From Isoetes taiwanensis (Eukaryota; Streptophyta; Lycopodiopsida; Isoetales; Isoetaceae), in the NCBI GenBank assembly GCA_021234155.1, contig JAJEKV010000063.1, positions 8,495,083 through 8,559,082 on the forward strand: DNA of 64,000 bases, in the 5' to 3' direction. The first letter of the stretch is position 1; each line of letters opens with the position of its first letter. Positions 9,575 through 21,091 of the stretch are shown piece by piece. Position numbers and translations under genes: made by a program. The notes under the pieces were generated by a model. It saw only the letters and a list, made by a program, of their open reading frames with translations, was not told where the DNA came from and did no database searches.

Positions 9575-10315
9575 AGTAATAATGTTTTTGTAAATTAATA
9601 TTATTTGTTTATGTTTTTGAATAACTTTAGGATGAGCGATTGAAGCTCGTGCAACGAGAAGACTATAATAAGTATTGTATAACCTTTAGACCTATGACCT
9701 CTCCATTTGTTCGTCATAATAATCATCGTCAACAATTTTGTCGCATAAGTGCCTAGTGCAGGTCTAGGATTATATGCATTTTGGAGCTATCCATACAGGA
9801 ACCAAGTAGGGAAAGTTTAGTTACAATAGGAATTCGAGTAAGATAAGCATGCATTTGCAGATGAATGGTAAGGGGCCTAATTGAACTTATGAGATTGATT
9901 ACAAAAATATGGTAGGAGGTATGCTTGAATTTAAATAATTGATTATACAAATATGGAGGGGGATTATGGCAGAATTTATAGAACAAAGTGTACGTATATT
10001 GTAGGGGGTGTATCTGGAGTTCCTACAAGATTCCGTATATAGTGGTGTTTGTGTAGTTTTTGAACATGAATACGGGCCTTTTTCTTTCATCTTGTACACC
10101 CACATGCCATATAGACTTTACATTTGCTGTATTTCCTGAGAGAAAATGTTATAGATAAGCTTTTCATTCAGCAGGCACACATGTTCATTTTTGCAGGAAA
10201 TCATTGAATTTTTGTCGATGTGAATGATTATAAATATGGTGATGCAAATGAAAGGTTCACATGCATGATTAGTTAACAATTTCGACAACATATCTTGCTT
10301 TTTTATTGGTTGCTA
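9575..10315. other. AT-rich intergenic, no supported gene
   Basis: No open frame has recognisable content. Phrases such as aaatatgg-ggagg recur around 9904 and 9949, suggesting a small degenerate duplication. Nothing else is visible. Confidence 0.4.
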
Positions 10316-10397
10316 GAATAAGAATAAGAATAAGAATAAGAATAAGAATAAGAATAAGAATAAGAATAAGAATAAGAATAAGAATAAAAATAAAAAT
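10316..10397. repeat. (GAATAA)n microsatellite, LINE tail
   Basis: There are about 12 perfect AATAAG units followed by AATAAA variants. On the minus strand it reads (TTATTC)n and forms the 3' tail of the LINE whose coding end is at 13853-14431. Confidence 0.95.
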
Positions 10398-10440
10398 AGT
10401 TTTTTATCGTCCACTGAGACCAATTAGCCTATGGGACCCA

Positions 10441-11422
10441 TGATACAACTCATTGTTTTTAGGGAAACTATTTAACTGATCAACAGCATCTTAATTGTAG
10501 AACATGATCCAGTTATCATACTTCACAGACAAATACATTGATGAGCACGTTTAACCACCCAACCGGATCCACAGGGTTATGGCAGTGCAAATGGCAACTG
10601 GCTTAGCAAGCAATATCTGGCTACTCCGCGTAGACCATGAGCAAAACTAATAATCCGCTTTTAGGTAAGAAGGATCATCTTCCTCTTGGCTACTCTGATC
10701 TTACATAGAAGCATGGCAGTCCGATATGGCTGCGCCCAATCCGCCTCAGTTCATCTATCAGAATAGCAGCTCTCGGATCCTAAATTCCTCTTCAATTCTA
10801 GCAACCAATAGCAGCCCGACCCAATCTTAGGTATTCAATCAGCAACCCATATCTCAGTAGGGCAGATCTCGGCTTGCCACTGAAGCTCCACAATTCATCC
10901 GATCGGCTTTAGCTCCCGCGTGACAGCCAGTCTATTAGGCAGCTCCGATTTCTGGTTGTTGGTGTTTGCCCATGAATTCCTGTTCACGGACCAAGAATCA
11001 CTATTCATGGCCCTTGTGTTGCTGCTCGATGTCAGCCCTCCGTAAACTGTTTTTTTCCTGTTAGAGGTCGCTCCCCTTCTGATATGTTGCTCACGTTTTG
11101 CCTTTTTCAATAATAAAGGCTCATTTCTAAATATACCCTTAGATAATTCGTATACTCTTCTTTTATTTAGACGTCCACCTTTAATAGTTATAAAAGGGTG
11201 CTCCCTTGATAGAAGTCAATGACCCTTTTTCCCATAATCGATGCACTCCTTTACCTTTTACTTGCCCCTTTCAAATATAAGAATAAAGGTACCTATGGAT
11301 TTCTTTTGCCTTTGATATGTTGCTAGACAAGATTGGGAATAACATATGATGTTTGCCATATTTTGCCATGCCCCCATAACCCTGGTGCCGTGGACCCCTC
11401 ACCCGTGCTTAACCCTGTATCA
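10441..11422 (-). repeat. 3' LTR of the non-autonomous element
   Basis: It is bounded by TGATACAACTC and CCCTGTATCA on the plus strand. Small open frames inside (for example 10895-11110) are part of the LTR and are mirrored in the other copy. Confidence 0.92.
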
Positions 11423-11436
11423 TTCCATCCCTTCTC
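11423..11436 (-). other. Polypurine tract
   Basis: On the minus strand it reads GAGAAGGGATGGAA and abuts the 3' LTR, the normal site of plus-strand DNA priming. Confidence 0.7.
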
Positions 11437-11781
11437 AAAAGAGATCGTCCGCGATCGTCCGAGTACGTTCCAATTTGGTCTATCCCTTCTCAAGGTGATT
11501 GTTCAACGTACACCTGGGAGTTCCTAGACCCTGCGAACTCAAGAATGGTTATATAAGTTATTGTGCTTCCACAGTACCCTATACCCATTGGAACCTCCAC
11601 GTCCCCATTCTTTTAGTTCCTGCAAAACTCTAGAAACAGTTATGGATATCCGCGTACTTCCACAGTACGATATATCCTTTGTACCTCCATGGTACGTTAT
11701 TATCTTTCGTACCTCCACGGTACTACCTGATTGTATCGCCACCACGATACAGTATATCTCCAAGATACAGATGTAACTTTG

Positions 11782-11960
11782 TCAAGCCAATTGTGTTGCA
11801 ATCACAATTACTAATCTTCCAAGAAGTTACATCTTATGCTCTCTTGTTCAAGCCGATTGTGCTGCAGACACAACCACTAATCTACCAAGAGGCATTCCCT
11901 ATCTAGTATACCATGTTCAAGCCGGCTACGTTGCAATCATAGTCACTAATCTACCATGGA
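11782..11960. repeat. Three 66-69 bp degenerate tandem repeats
   Basis: Each unit starts tcaagcc and runs through an attgtgctgcaatcacaa-like core to ctaatctaccaag. The starts at 11782, 11848 and 11917 give periods of 66 and 69. Confidence 0.8.
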
Positions 11961-12704
11961 TATACACAGCAAAAGTATCTATTCTTTATTCCAAATAAAG
12001 AAATTCAACTTAGGAACTTTATCCATAAGCCTGTCCCATAGAAAACAATTTGAGATTCCGCATCCAAATTTTTGCGCCCATATCCTTGACAGCTTGTACT
12101 TAAAGTTTCCTCCCCAATGCCTAACACTTTGCAACCTGCAAATAAGGTCAAGCGTTAATATAGATGACTTCCTAAGCCAAATATTTATATCACGGCCAAC
12201 CGGCCTCTCAGATCACCACGATCTGACTCTGCAATCCCCAAGCAAGAGGTTTTTATTTATTCCATAATCCCCAAAGGTTTATAGAAATTTCCCCAATAAT
12301 TCGACTCGTTCTCAACAAGTCGGTTCCATATACGCTTCGAGCATTCTCCACAAAAGCACCGAGCTTTTTTTCTGCTACTGCTACTGATGCTCCAGCTTCA
12401 CTTGCAGTAGTAGTCGTCAAATCCTCCTTACTCTTGATACCAATATATCAGAGTAGTATGCTTATTCATCAGACACAAGATCTTTGTCCCATATTTTCTC
12501 AAATCCTTCGGCTCTATAATTCCACTTCGGACGCCGCGCTCCAAGATTCCCCAAAGATTTACTAGTTCACTCATATACTTGACCTCAACACTTCTTTAAT
12601 GAAGTTAAACCCATCTATACTTGCAGCACAAGCTTGCAAGGTTCTCGGTGTTTCGTAGCCTTGATGTTCCCATAGCCTATAGATTCCCAGAAGAATCGCA
12701 GCTT

Positions 12705-12717
12705 CGCTCTGACACCA
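12705..12717 (-). other. Primer-binding site (initiator-Met tRNA type)
   Basis: The minus strand reads TGGTGTCAGAGCG, two bases from the 5' LTR. This resembles the common plant PBS TGGTATCAGAGC with one transition. Confidence 0.8.
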
Positions 12718-12719
12718 CT

Positions 12720-13704
12720 TGATACAATTCATTGTTTTTAGGGAAACTATTTAACTGATCAACAGCATCTTAATTGTAGAACATGATCCAGTTATCATAC
12801 TTCACAGACAAATACATTGATGAGCACGTTTAACTACCCAACCAGATCCACAGGGTTATGGCAGTGCAAATGGCAACTGGCTTACCAAGCAATATCTGGC
12901 TACTCCGCGTAGACCATGAGCAAAACTAATAATCCGCTTTCAAGTAAAAAGGATCAACTTCCTCTTGGCTACTCTGATCTTACATAGAAGCATGGCAGTC
13001 CGGTATGGCTGCGCCCAATCCGCCTCAGTTCATCTATCAGAATAGCAGCTCTCGGATCCTAAATTCCTTTTCAATTCCAGCAACCAATAGCAGCCCGACC
13101 CAATCTTAGGTATTCAATCAGCAACCCATATCTCAGCAGGGCAGATCTCGGCTTGCCACTGAAGCTCCACAATTCATCTGATCGGTTTTGGCTCCCGCCT
13201 GACAGCCAGTCTATTAGGCAGCTCCGATTTCTGGGTGTTGGTTCGCCCATGAATTCCTGTTCACGGACCAAGAATCACTATTCATGGCCCTTGTGTCTGC
13301 TGCTCGATGTCAGCCCTCCGTAAACTGTTTTTTCCTGTTACAGGTCGCTCCCCTTCTTATATGTTGCTCACGTTTTGCCTTTTTCAATAATAAAGGCTCA
13401 TTTCTAAATATACCCTTAGATAATCCGTAGACTCTTCTTTTATTTAGACGTCCACATTTAATAGTTATAAAAAGGTGCTCCCTTAGCTTGATAGAAGTCA
13501 ATGACCCTTTTTCCCATAATCGATGCACTCCTTTACCTTTTACTTGCCCCTTTCAAATATAAGAATAAAGGTACCTATGGATTTCTTTTGCCTTTGATAT
13601 GTTGTTAGACAAGATTGGGAATAACATATGATGTTTGCCATATTTTGCCATGCCCCCATAACCCTGGTGCCGTGGACCACTCCCCCGTGCTTAACCCTGT
13701 ATCA
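12720..13704 (-). repeat. 5' LTR of the non-autonomous element
   Basis: It is homologous over its full length to 10441-11422 and has the same TGATAC/GTATCA ends. The flanking ACCCA follows at 13705. Confidence 0.92.
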
Positions 13705-13852
13705 ACCCAGAAGGAGCGCATCAAACTTATTACTATCCGGGTTAAAAAACCCCTGCCCCGAAGGGTTTTCGAGGGAAAAATCGTGGCAGTAATAAGAATG
13801 CTGTCAAACTGTACAAGTATACATCATCATGAAATAAATGTATATATACATG

Positions 13853-14431
13853 TCAAGTGCATGCCCGAAGACATAGCTGATCTCGCATGTCCATAACCTC
13901 CTGAAGGTATGATCCCAGCACCCGTACGGATGTCGTGCTCAATGTCATATGTAGCGGCTGGTTAGGCCTGACCAACTCAGCATAGCGCGTCCGGATTTGA
14001 TCATATGCTGGGCAAATTTGAAGGGTATGAGATTCATCCTCAATGACTCCCATTTGGCAGCATTGACAGAGCATGTCCTGGCGTGGCTCACCAATCCATC
14101 TGCCCGTCTCAATTCGAAGATGATGTGCCCGTGTGCGAATGGAGGCAATGAGTCTGTGCCTTTTCATGGGCAAGTGGGTATGCAGGTAGCATTGCGGGCC
14201 TCGTTCCAATGTGGGATTTATGTGGCGCTGGTAGTGTGTTGTCTTGACATGTTCAAGGGCGCTGGCATCCCAAAGCTTGCTGAGGAAGCAAGCGTCAAGA
14301 TATTGTCTCAAGCTATGGCGATCTGCCGCTTGCACATGTATGCACTTGTGTTCCTGCACATTCCATCTAGCCAACCATTGAGCTCTCTTTTCCCTCCAGC
14401 AGGCCTTGAGGCGCTGCGGCCCCATTGCCAT
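13853..14431 (-). pseudogene. LINE polyprotein C-terminal fragment with zinc-binding motif
   Basis: This open frame of 192 residues looks like the region after the RT domain of plant LINEs: an HRLIASIRTRAHHLRIETGR block followed by the zinc-binding motif CQCCQMGVIEDESHTLQICP (C-x2-C-x8-H-x4-C). The terminal stop is followed by the LINE 3' UTR. The start codon at 14431 is only the first Met left after truncation; the RT domain is missing. The frame is still intact, so the copy is not very old. Confidence 0.75.
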
Positions 14432-14445
14432 GATATAAGCTAGTT

Positions 14446-17400
14446 TAGGGAGTTACTTTTGAAAGTTTTTTCAAATGATTTCCATATATAACTTGGTATA
14501 ATACTTCCAGGTTAGCTATCTATTGAAGTGATTTTCAGAGATAGTGGATACTTATCTGATGTCCTTGCTGGCATTGATCTGGTAACCACATAGTAGGGTT
14601 TGATTATCTCAGTGTTTTAACTAAATGTTTCTGGAAAACATTGCAGCTTGTGGAGGATGGAGTGCACATATTAGCCATTTCATTTAGATACTACCGGTGG
14701 AGCATATGGAGTCCCTTTCTTAAATTCCTTTGATGTAATGATGCTCGCGGCAGTCAAATTTAGTGTTCTAATAGTTCATGATGCTGAAAAGAATGGACCT
14801 TTCCCATTTACCATGGATTCATTTGGAACATGGCTTCTGTCTGTTGACGTCTGTTATATAGATCGCTCGTATGCATACTGACTGCTAGAGATCCAAAAAA
14901 ATACTATATTACAAGATGATACTATATTTCAGAATTCAAAAGTCATGTAAGTAAGTAGTCATTTGTACCTACCTTGTAGTTGATATCTTTAGTCATAGTA
15001 CAATTCTTCATGGTTGAGGAACCGTATAAATTGTAGCTGAGAGGAAACCGAAAGAACCTGAGATTTAGAGTGTTGCAGAAGCTTCATCCAGTCTTGATGA
15101 ACTCCTCCATAAAATACTAATATAAGATAGAAAATTTGTCAAACTGCATTACAATCATGAAGATAGACAGGCAGGTCAAAATATCATCTATACAAGTTAA
15201 TTAAGAATTACTTTTAATTTCAATCTATAGATATTTTGAAAAGAAACCTTCCCTTATCCCTCGCCTGCCCTACTGCTAGTTGTTCAATCTTTTCATCCCA
15301 ATAAAAGATGTTGTTGAAGTCTCATGCCATGATCTAGTTGGTCACATTTTAGCACACCTACGAAACATAAACTATTTTCCCTGCCAATGCCACTTACTAT
15401 TTTAACATAACTCATGGAAATCATCTCCCCTTTACATGACAAAAAACAACGCAGATAATCAAAAGAGCCAAGCTACTTCATATTATGAATTTTTTTCTTT
15501 GAAGGACGTACATCTATTAAGTGAAATCAAATTATGTTATTTTTTAACTAGTAAGTCTAGAAGATGCAAATAGCATAGGGTTGGAAAGACGAGCCTTTCT
15601 AAAACTCTTATATATACCATCGTCTGCGCACGATTCTCCACAAATCACACAAGAAGATATGACAAGTGCTCCTATTATTCAATTGCCTGTTGCTTTTGAA
15701 GGTATGCAGAAGATTGTTCAGCGCTCACTTTGATGGGAGCAGATAGCTTGAGATAAGCAATTCCATTGCAAATAGATTCCCTTTGATCAGGGAGGATCTT
15801 GTGGTCCTTCAAGAAAGAGACTTTTTCCTTTCTCAAAGTCTTGCTATCGCAGGTCAAAATTCTAGTGGTAATTTTTCTTCGTGAAGTATGACCTCCACTT
15901 TTATCGTAGCTCTTCAGGCTTCAGTTAATGCTGGTGCTTGTCATTCCTTTGGCTCTATATGAAGAGTTTCAATTCAATGATTTAGTGATTAGGTAGATGT
16001 ATAAGGATGTAATTGGGGCCTCTAGGAAGGCTCATGTTTCAACAGCTCTGCACGTTTTGTCTGAGAGAAGCAAAGAAAAGTTGATTAAAATTTTAGATAC
16101 ATTAAAATTTGGACAGTCCCAGTTACACCAAGAACTACTCCTTCCTCTGCAGTGATGGCTTATCAATTTTTTATTTTCAATTGCAAATGGACTTGAAATA
16201 CATATTTTTATGGTTCCAGAATTTGTGTTTCTTTACCACTTGGCTCTCCATTGCCAGATTGTGTTGTGGTGAAGAATGGCTTATGGTATAAAAGTTAGAC
16301 ATCAAATTGCTGAAGGATCCAAAATGGACTCGTTTATTCCCTAAAGATGAAGTTCTTGTTTCTTCTCGATGAGATATAGTCCTAGGTTCATACAAAGAGT
16401 CAACAATATTTTATTCATGTTCAAGCTTTAGTTCTTGCTCCTTCGCCTGATCTCGATGAGGCCACGCCTAATGGTAGTGATGATCGATGTTCAAAGGAGT
16501 CATGACAACAAACCAAATGGAAGACGGTCAGGAAAAAGCATACTTTTGATACGAAGATGATGTCATGTGCATCATCTCCATCTCCGTCAATTGTATGGTA
16601 ATCTAATGTCTATTGATGATGAATTGGCTACAAAAGAGCATGTTGATTATGATGAGATTGTTAAGCGCCTCAAGCGTCCCAGAATATCTTGGTTGAGAGC
16701 AGAGTAAGAACTTTAGTTTTCAATGTGCTACATTTGTTATGCAGTATTCTTGGTCGAGAGCAGAATAAGAACTTCAGTTTTTAATGTGCCGCATTTGCTA
16801 TGCATTTGTTGTGGAAGAAAGATCGCTTATATCTGCGATATAACAACAAGTAGAAAGTGCCACTGTGTAATCCAATAGCTATTATGCCAGCAATTGAAAA
16901 TAAAAACAAATTAGACGAAAATAGGTACATGGTTGGCTGCTTAAAAGACCCATTCCTTGATTCATTTTTATATATTTGGGACCATGGAATATGGCAAATG
17001 TCAAATGTTGTCAAGAATCAAATGTCAAATGCCACTCCCTCTAGCAAATTATGATTTAGTTTCATATATTAAACAATTGTTAACATGAAAAAAAAAAATT
17101 CCTTATATCTCAGCTCATTGACTTTTATCCTAATTTAGATGCCAAGGATGACCCCTCGAATGGAGAGCCTAGATTAGCTCTAAAAGAATAGGTTTAAAAG
17201 GCATTTGGTAAAAAAGGCACATGTTTTAACCTTTTGCCTATGTGAACCTTCTATTTCTTTGGTGCAAATATGTTCTTGGCTTATAAGAAATAGGGTTTTT
17301 TAGTCGTTAACTTATTAATTAGCTAGGGACAAAGATTTTGAATTGCCTATGTCGTCTACATAATCAGAAGCAGAGAGAAGCTTATGTTGCAAAACAAACA

Positions 17401-17500
17401 ATATGCAAATTAGTTGAGAATCAATAATTAAGAAGAGATCATTTACCGGTTCCAACCACATTTGCAGGTTTCAACTTATGCCCAACAACACTGACACCAT
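14446..17500. other. Anonymous intergenic sequence
   Basis: No gene is supported. A stretch near 16424-16600 on the plus strand has a coding-like frame with stops (QALVLAPSPDLDEATPNG, then WKTVRKKHTFDTKMMS), probably retroelement debris. A 62-bp tandem duplication lies at 16688-16805. Confidence 0.4.
16688..16805. repeat. 62-bp tandem duplication
   Basis: The segment from cttggttgagagcag to catttgttatgca (16688-16743) is repeated with seven or so changes at 16750-16805. Six bases separate the copies. Confidence 0.85.
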
Positions 17501-17735
17501 TATTAGTTATATATAAAGTTCTAGTGTATGCCTGTTGTGGACTAAAATATAAATCGGATGGCTCAGTTCGACCTTTGAGCCAAAATCATTCAACCATTGG
17601 ATCATGACATATTCCATGCAAGGTTTAAAAAAACGTATATCTCGCACCCCTACCTTTTATATTATAAAGTTTTAGCGATATTTGCTGTGAATCCAAACGT
17701 AAATCAGATGGCTCACATTGACTTTCCAGATCATA
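17500..17735. repeat. Degenerate local duplication
   Basis: The run atataaagttctagtgtatg, then aaatcggatggctcag (17510-17566), is echoed by attataaagttttagcgata, then aaatcagatggctcac (17660-17717), about 150 bp later. It lies beside the segment shared with the MCM3 upstream region. Confidence 0.6.
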
Positions 17736-17839
17736 TGGCTAAGAATCATGGAAACCTCGGAAAGGAAAAAAAGGCAAGGGACAAAAATAAAGGAAGGGAA
17801 AGCAATGAAAGGGAAAAAATAGAAAAAAAGGAGGGCTGG

Positions 17840-18157
17840 AAATTTTGCCACGAAACATTGTGTTTTTTTCATTCCGAAAACTCCTCTCGATCTCCACTCG
17901 ACCTGCCATTCCTCTGCTAAGTGGCACCGCAAGCAGAGAGCCTTGACAAAATCAGAGAAAATCTCAAGCCCAATTTTTTTTCCCCGTTGGAGAATTTTAG
18001 TGAAATTCCAGTTGAAAAATTTCTGGTAGTCATCAGCTGATTTGGTGGCGTTAGAAAAAGGAGCTGATTTGGCGGGAGGGAAACGGGAAAAATATGCATA
18101 AAACTCTTATAACCTAACAACAGCGGGCTTGGTTTAGTTATTGGAATCTAGTTACGA
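17840..18157. repeat. Copy 1 of a segment also found upstream of MCM3
   Basis: This segment aligns with 19177-19261 joined to 30966-31265. Shared blocks include ctcgatctccactcgacctg, tctgctaagtggca, gccttgacaaaa, gttggagaatttt, cttataacctaa and gggcttgg-ttagttattgg. In this copy the sequence is continuous. In the other copy the 11.7-kb gypsy element lies between the blocks. It therefore acts as an empty-site reference, though not an allelic one. What the segment is, a dispersed repeat or a duplicated promoter region, is unknown. Confidence 0.85.
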
Positions 18158-18907
18158 CTAAGGATGTGTGCCCGGCATTGCCAGCCATTAATCGGGTACT
18201 TGGGAATAAGTGAATGTAATGTTGTTTGTAGGTTGAATGGAATGTCTAGAAATGGAATGGCTAGAAATGGAATGTGTAAAGAAATGGAACGTATTGCGCA
18301 ATGGAGTGGTAGATGTAGTGCTTAGAGTTTAAGATTTTAATCGATACGTGTGAATCCAAGATGCAATTTCTTAACTACACGATTGTAATTGAAGTGTGGC
18401 AATACATGTGGAGAATGGAAAGTGGAAGGTGCATACGTGAATATTGTGAATGTTTGTGCGGGTGCGTTTGCATAAGTCAAGATGCAGTTGAGGGTGGGTA
18501 TAACACGTGTTTATTGCACTGTAGGATGGTAGGTAATTGCCTTCCATAATTTAGAAACGAAATCATGTTGACTCAAAATATAGAGAATGGGATAGTGATT
18601 TACACCAGCATTCTCAACATAAACTGGAGATAAAGATGCACATTTGCAGACAAAAGATATTTGGTGGTGACATAGATGCATGTAAAAACAATACATATAT
18701 TTGCAAGAAAAATATATCTGCTAATGAGATGGAGGAATGAAAACCCAAGTTATGCATGCAAGCTCCATATCTAAAAAATAGCAAACAAATCTTCTAATCT
18801 CCATTGGTTCATCAATAAATGTGTTAGACAATCAATAGATGTCTGATGCCTTTAAACAAATGATGTATACATAAGAGGAGATTAATCCTCCCTTCGAGCG
18901 AATTATG
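18158..18907. other. Intergenic, no supported gene
   Basis: Around 18234-18300 the word gaaatggaatg and variants repeat several times (a degenerate short tandem repeat). Only short frames are otherwise present. Confidence 0.4.
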
Positions 18908-18963
18908 GGAAATAACCCTCTCGACCAACCCTCGAGGCCGATAGGCCGAGAGGGTTATTTTCC
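18908..18963. repeat. Near-perfect inverted repeat (hairpin)
   Basis: The left arm ggaaataaccctctcg (18908-18923) pairs with cgagagggttattttcc (18947-18963) around a 23-nt loop. Weaker complementarity continues outward (cctccc at 18890 against ggaggg at 18979). A MITE remnant or foldback is possible. It is not a Pol III terminator of any visible gene. Confidence 0.85.
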
Positions 18964-19176
18964 ATGACCTAGGAGAGAGGAGGGTTGACCTTCACATGCC
19001 GATAAAATTATCCTTCTAAAGCTTGAAGGTCAAATCCTTGTAAAATATTTTTCAAGCTCGAGGGAGCAAGCAATTGAAGTCCAGACTTTCAATATTTGGA
19101 GGTAGTAGGATACAGTCTGTTGGGAATTTCTTGGATGTCGAGAACATTTGCTTCAAGGTTGTGTTGATGCTATGTT

Positions 19177-19261
19177 CAGAAAAAAACGGAGGCTTGAAAT
19201 TTCGCCCCAGAACATTGCGTTTTTTCATCCGAAAACTCCACTCGATCTCCACTCGACCTGT
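19177..19261. repeat. Copy 2 (left part) of the MCM3-upstream segment
   Basis: This matches 17842-17904. The match stops at ctcgacctg, 17 bp before the gypsy LTR begins. The right part resumes at 30966. Confidence 0.8.
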
Positions 19262-19277
19262 GATTATTTTGTTGTTA

Positions 19278-21078
19278 TGAACTAAAATTTTTAGTCCCAA
19301 AAACTTCGATTCATATTCACATAAACCATCAGAGTACACAGAACAAGTACTGCCTCCCATGAGGCTATGCACATGCAAGCCACTTATACGGATAACAAAA
19401 TGTTAATCACAACTACAAGATAACTATACACAATACGTAGCTCCACCAGTTGTCATACAACCTGCACATGACTCCACGTGTTAGTAACATGTATAAACAT
19501 TATCAAGTAAAGTGGTCACAAACAATCAATGACTGAATGACTGCAAGAACATGCATATGGAATCCACTACACACACCATAGCACCTTCTACACAGATGCT
19601 TCCTACCATATCTAGACAAAACATCATCTAGAACCCCCACACTGGTGGATCCAGTGTAATGGAGAAACTGCAAGCATAAAGAACCATTAAGCTACTAGAC
19701 TGTTGGTACATGCCTACCACCGTCCTATACCAGTGGCATGCACAACCTCACCAGCGTCCGTAGTCATATTTCAACAAACCACATTTGTCTAAGCATGCTT
19801 GCATAAGCTCCCTTTGATAAATACTCATTGTCTCTATCCTGTATCATGAAGATACATAACTAAGCATAGCTCAGTAGTAAGGATCTTACCTTTAGTAGAT
19901 TGTTGATAGCAATACGATATTGTCCCATACTAATACCATATCCTATCTCACTAGCACCCATAAGATTTCTACACGATAAGCTTAGGTTATCTTCACAGAA
20001 GGAATAAATAATTGCATCGATCCGAGCCCTCGGAGCGCCATTCTGGGCAGGGACGAGCCATTATATAAGTGCACTCCACATTCGGGACTGGTTGTCGGCA
20101 TCTTCTCACAGCAACACTTCTTCCATTCGTTTTGTATCTCTTGCGAGTCCCTTCCCAGAATGAAGGAGACCATAGCCTTGTAGCAGCTAGGCTCTCGTGC
20201 TAATTTAATTGCACTAACCATAACTGATGCTTATACTTTTAAATATAGACAACCTAGAGCTTAAGAATTATCTCAAGCTTCTACAAGGTCTCAAGGAGCC
20301 GTTTATAAGGAAGGATCAGTTTAAGGAAAGCCCTCCTTCATTACTAAGGGCGTTGCCACAAAGATTGTTCTGGAGCTTCTACGGCTTTGGCGGTAAGGAT
20401 TTAAAGTCAGTTTTCATTCAAGACTATCACTATGGCTCTGCCATGACAAGCCTCAGCCAAATTCGTGGTTCACCTGAAATCCAAGCTCCCTCTGCAATAA
20501 CCAGCAAAATCTTTGCACGACCTTCCCAATTTACTAAGCCTCCCCTTCGACTATTAATCTGGTGTCTCCATTTTGCAACCTTCCGGTCTATATATAGTCT
20601 ATACCCACAACCTCTTTTATAAAAGGCCTTGCCAACGTGGCAAGGCCACATGGCGACAATCCGATGGGTAGGTGATTTTACCAGGAACCAACCCGACAGT
20701 TTAATTGGCCTATTACAGCAGCTCCTGCTGCATATATGACTGCTTATAGCAGTCCACAATGAGCCACCCGATTTAAGGGTGCCCACCCTTTCTATTCACT
20801 TTTAATAGTTTACTAACCATTGAAGCCAAACCCAACCTTAAGTACTATTTTATGCCTAACCCCTCTAAGCATTAATTCCAATTATTCCAAGCATTGGTTA
20901 TCATGATTGTGCATCTAGATGAATCCCAAGTGTTGCACAACAATTCAACCTATAGCATACAAGCATAATTTGCGACCAATTTACATTCCAACCACAAACC
21001 ATTGTAATATACTGTTACCCCCAAACATAGCATGCATGCATTATTACAAAAATGACCTACATAAAATTGGGTGTTACA
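19278..21078 (-). repeat. 3' LTR of the gypsy element
   Basis: It aligns throughout with 29252-30965. It holds a 148-bp stretch (20013-20160) absent from the other LTR, which includes the TATA-like TATATAA at 20062-20068. Short frames here (19982-20221 and 20227-20622) are LTR sequence. Confidence 0.9.
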
Positions 21079-21091
21079 TTACCCCTCCCCG
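21079..21091 (-). other. Polypurine tract of the gypsy element
   Basis: On the minus strand it reads CGGGGAGGGGTAA and directly abuts TGTAACACCC, the start of the 3' LTR. Confidence 0.85.

Larger units (their letters stand above)
11423..12719 (-). other. Internal region of the non-autonomous element
   Basis: No gag, protease, RT or integrase motif is seen in any frame. It contains short palindromic gtacctcca-ggtac motifs (11590-11730) and three degenerate 66-69 bp repeats beginning tcaagcc at 11782, 11848 and 11917. Confidence 0.8.
10441..13704 (-). mobile_element. Complete non-autonomous LTR retrotransposon (LARD/TRIM-like)
   Basis: Two LTRs of 982 and 985 bp flank a 1297-bp internal region with no gag or pol. 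The LTRs start TGATAC and end GTATCA. The element is bordered by the perfect 5-bp duplication ACCCA (10436-10440 and 13705-13709). A primer-binding site and a polypurine tract place the 5' LTR at the high-coordinate end. It must rely on proteins from another element. It inserted into the 3' UTR of the LINE described separately. The two LTRs are very similar apart from a few substitutions and small indels, indicating a fairly recent insertion. Confidence 0.93.
10316..14445 (-). mobile_element. 5'-truncated LINE, split by an LTR element
   Basis: The minus strand carries the C-terminal end of a LINE polyprotein (14431-13853), then a 3' UTR that runs 13852-13705, jumps over the inserted LTR element, and resumes at 10440, ending in the (TTATTC)n tail. 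Joining the flanks of the insertion gives the same order of sequence blocks as the intact LINE end at 1208-1308. The 5' end is truncated near 14445. A weak GCTAG match just before the tail and at the 5' junction may be the target duplication. Confidence 0.75.

Noticed and set aside
11333-11527. Open frame starting MGITYDVCHILPCP, also seen at 13615
   Set aside because: The identical start at both places is due to the two LTR copies; each frame runs across an LTR edge.
20227-20786. Open frames of 118-131 codons on both strands
   Set aside because: They lie wholly within the 3' LTR of the gypsy element and are mirrored, with breaks, in the other LTR.
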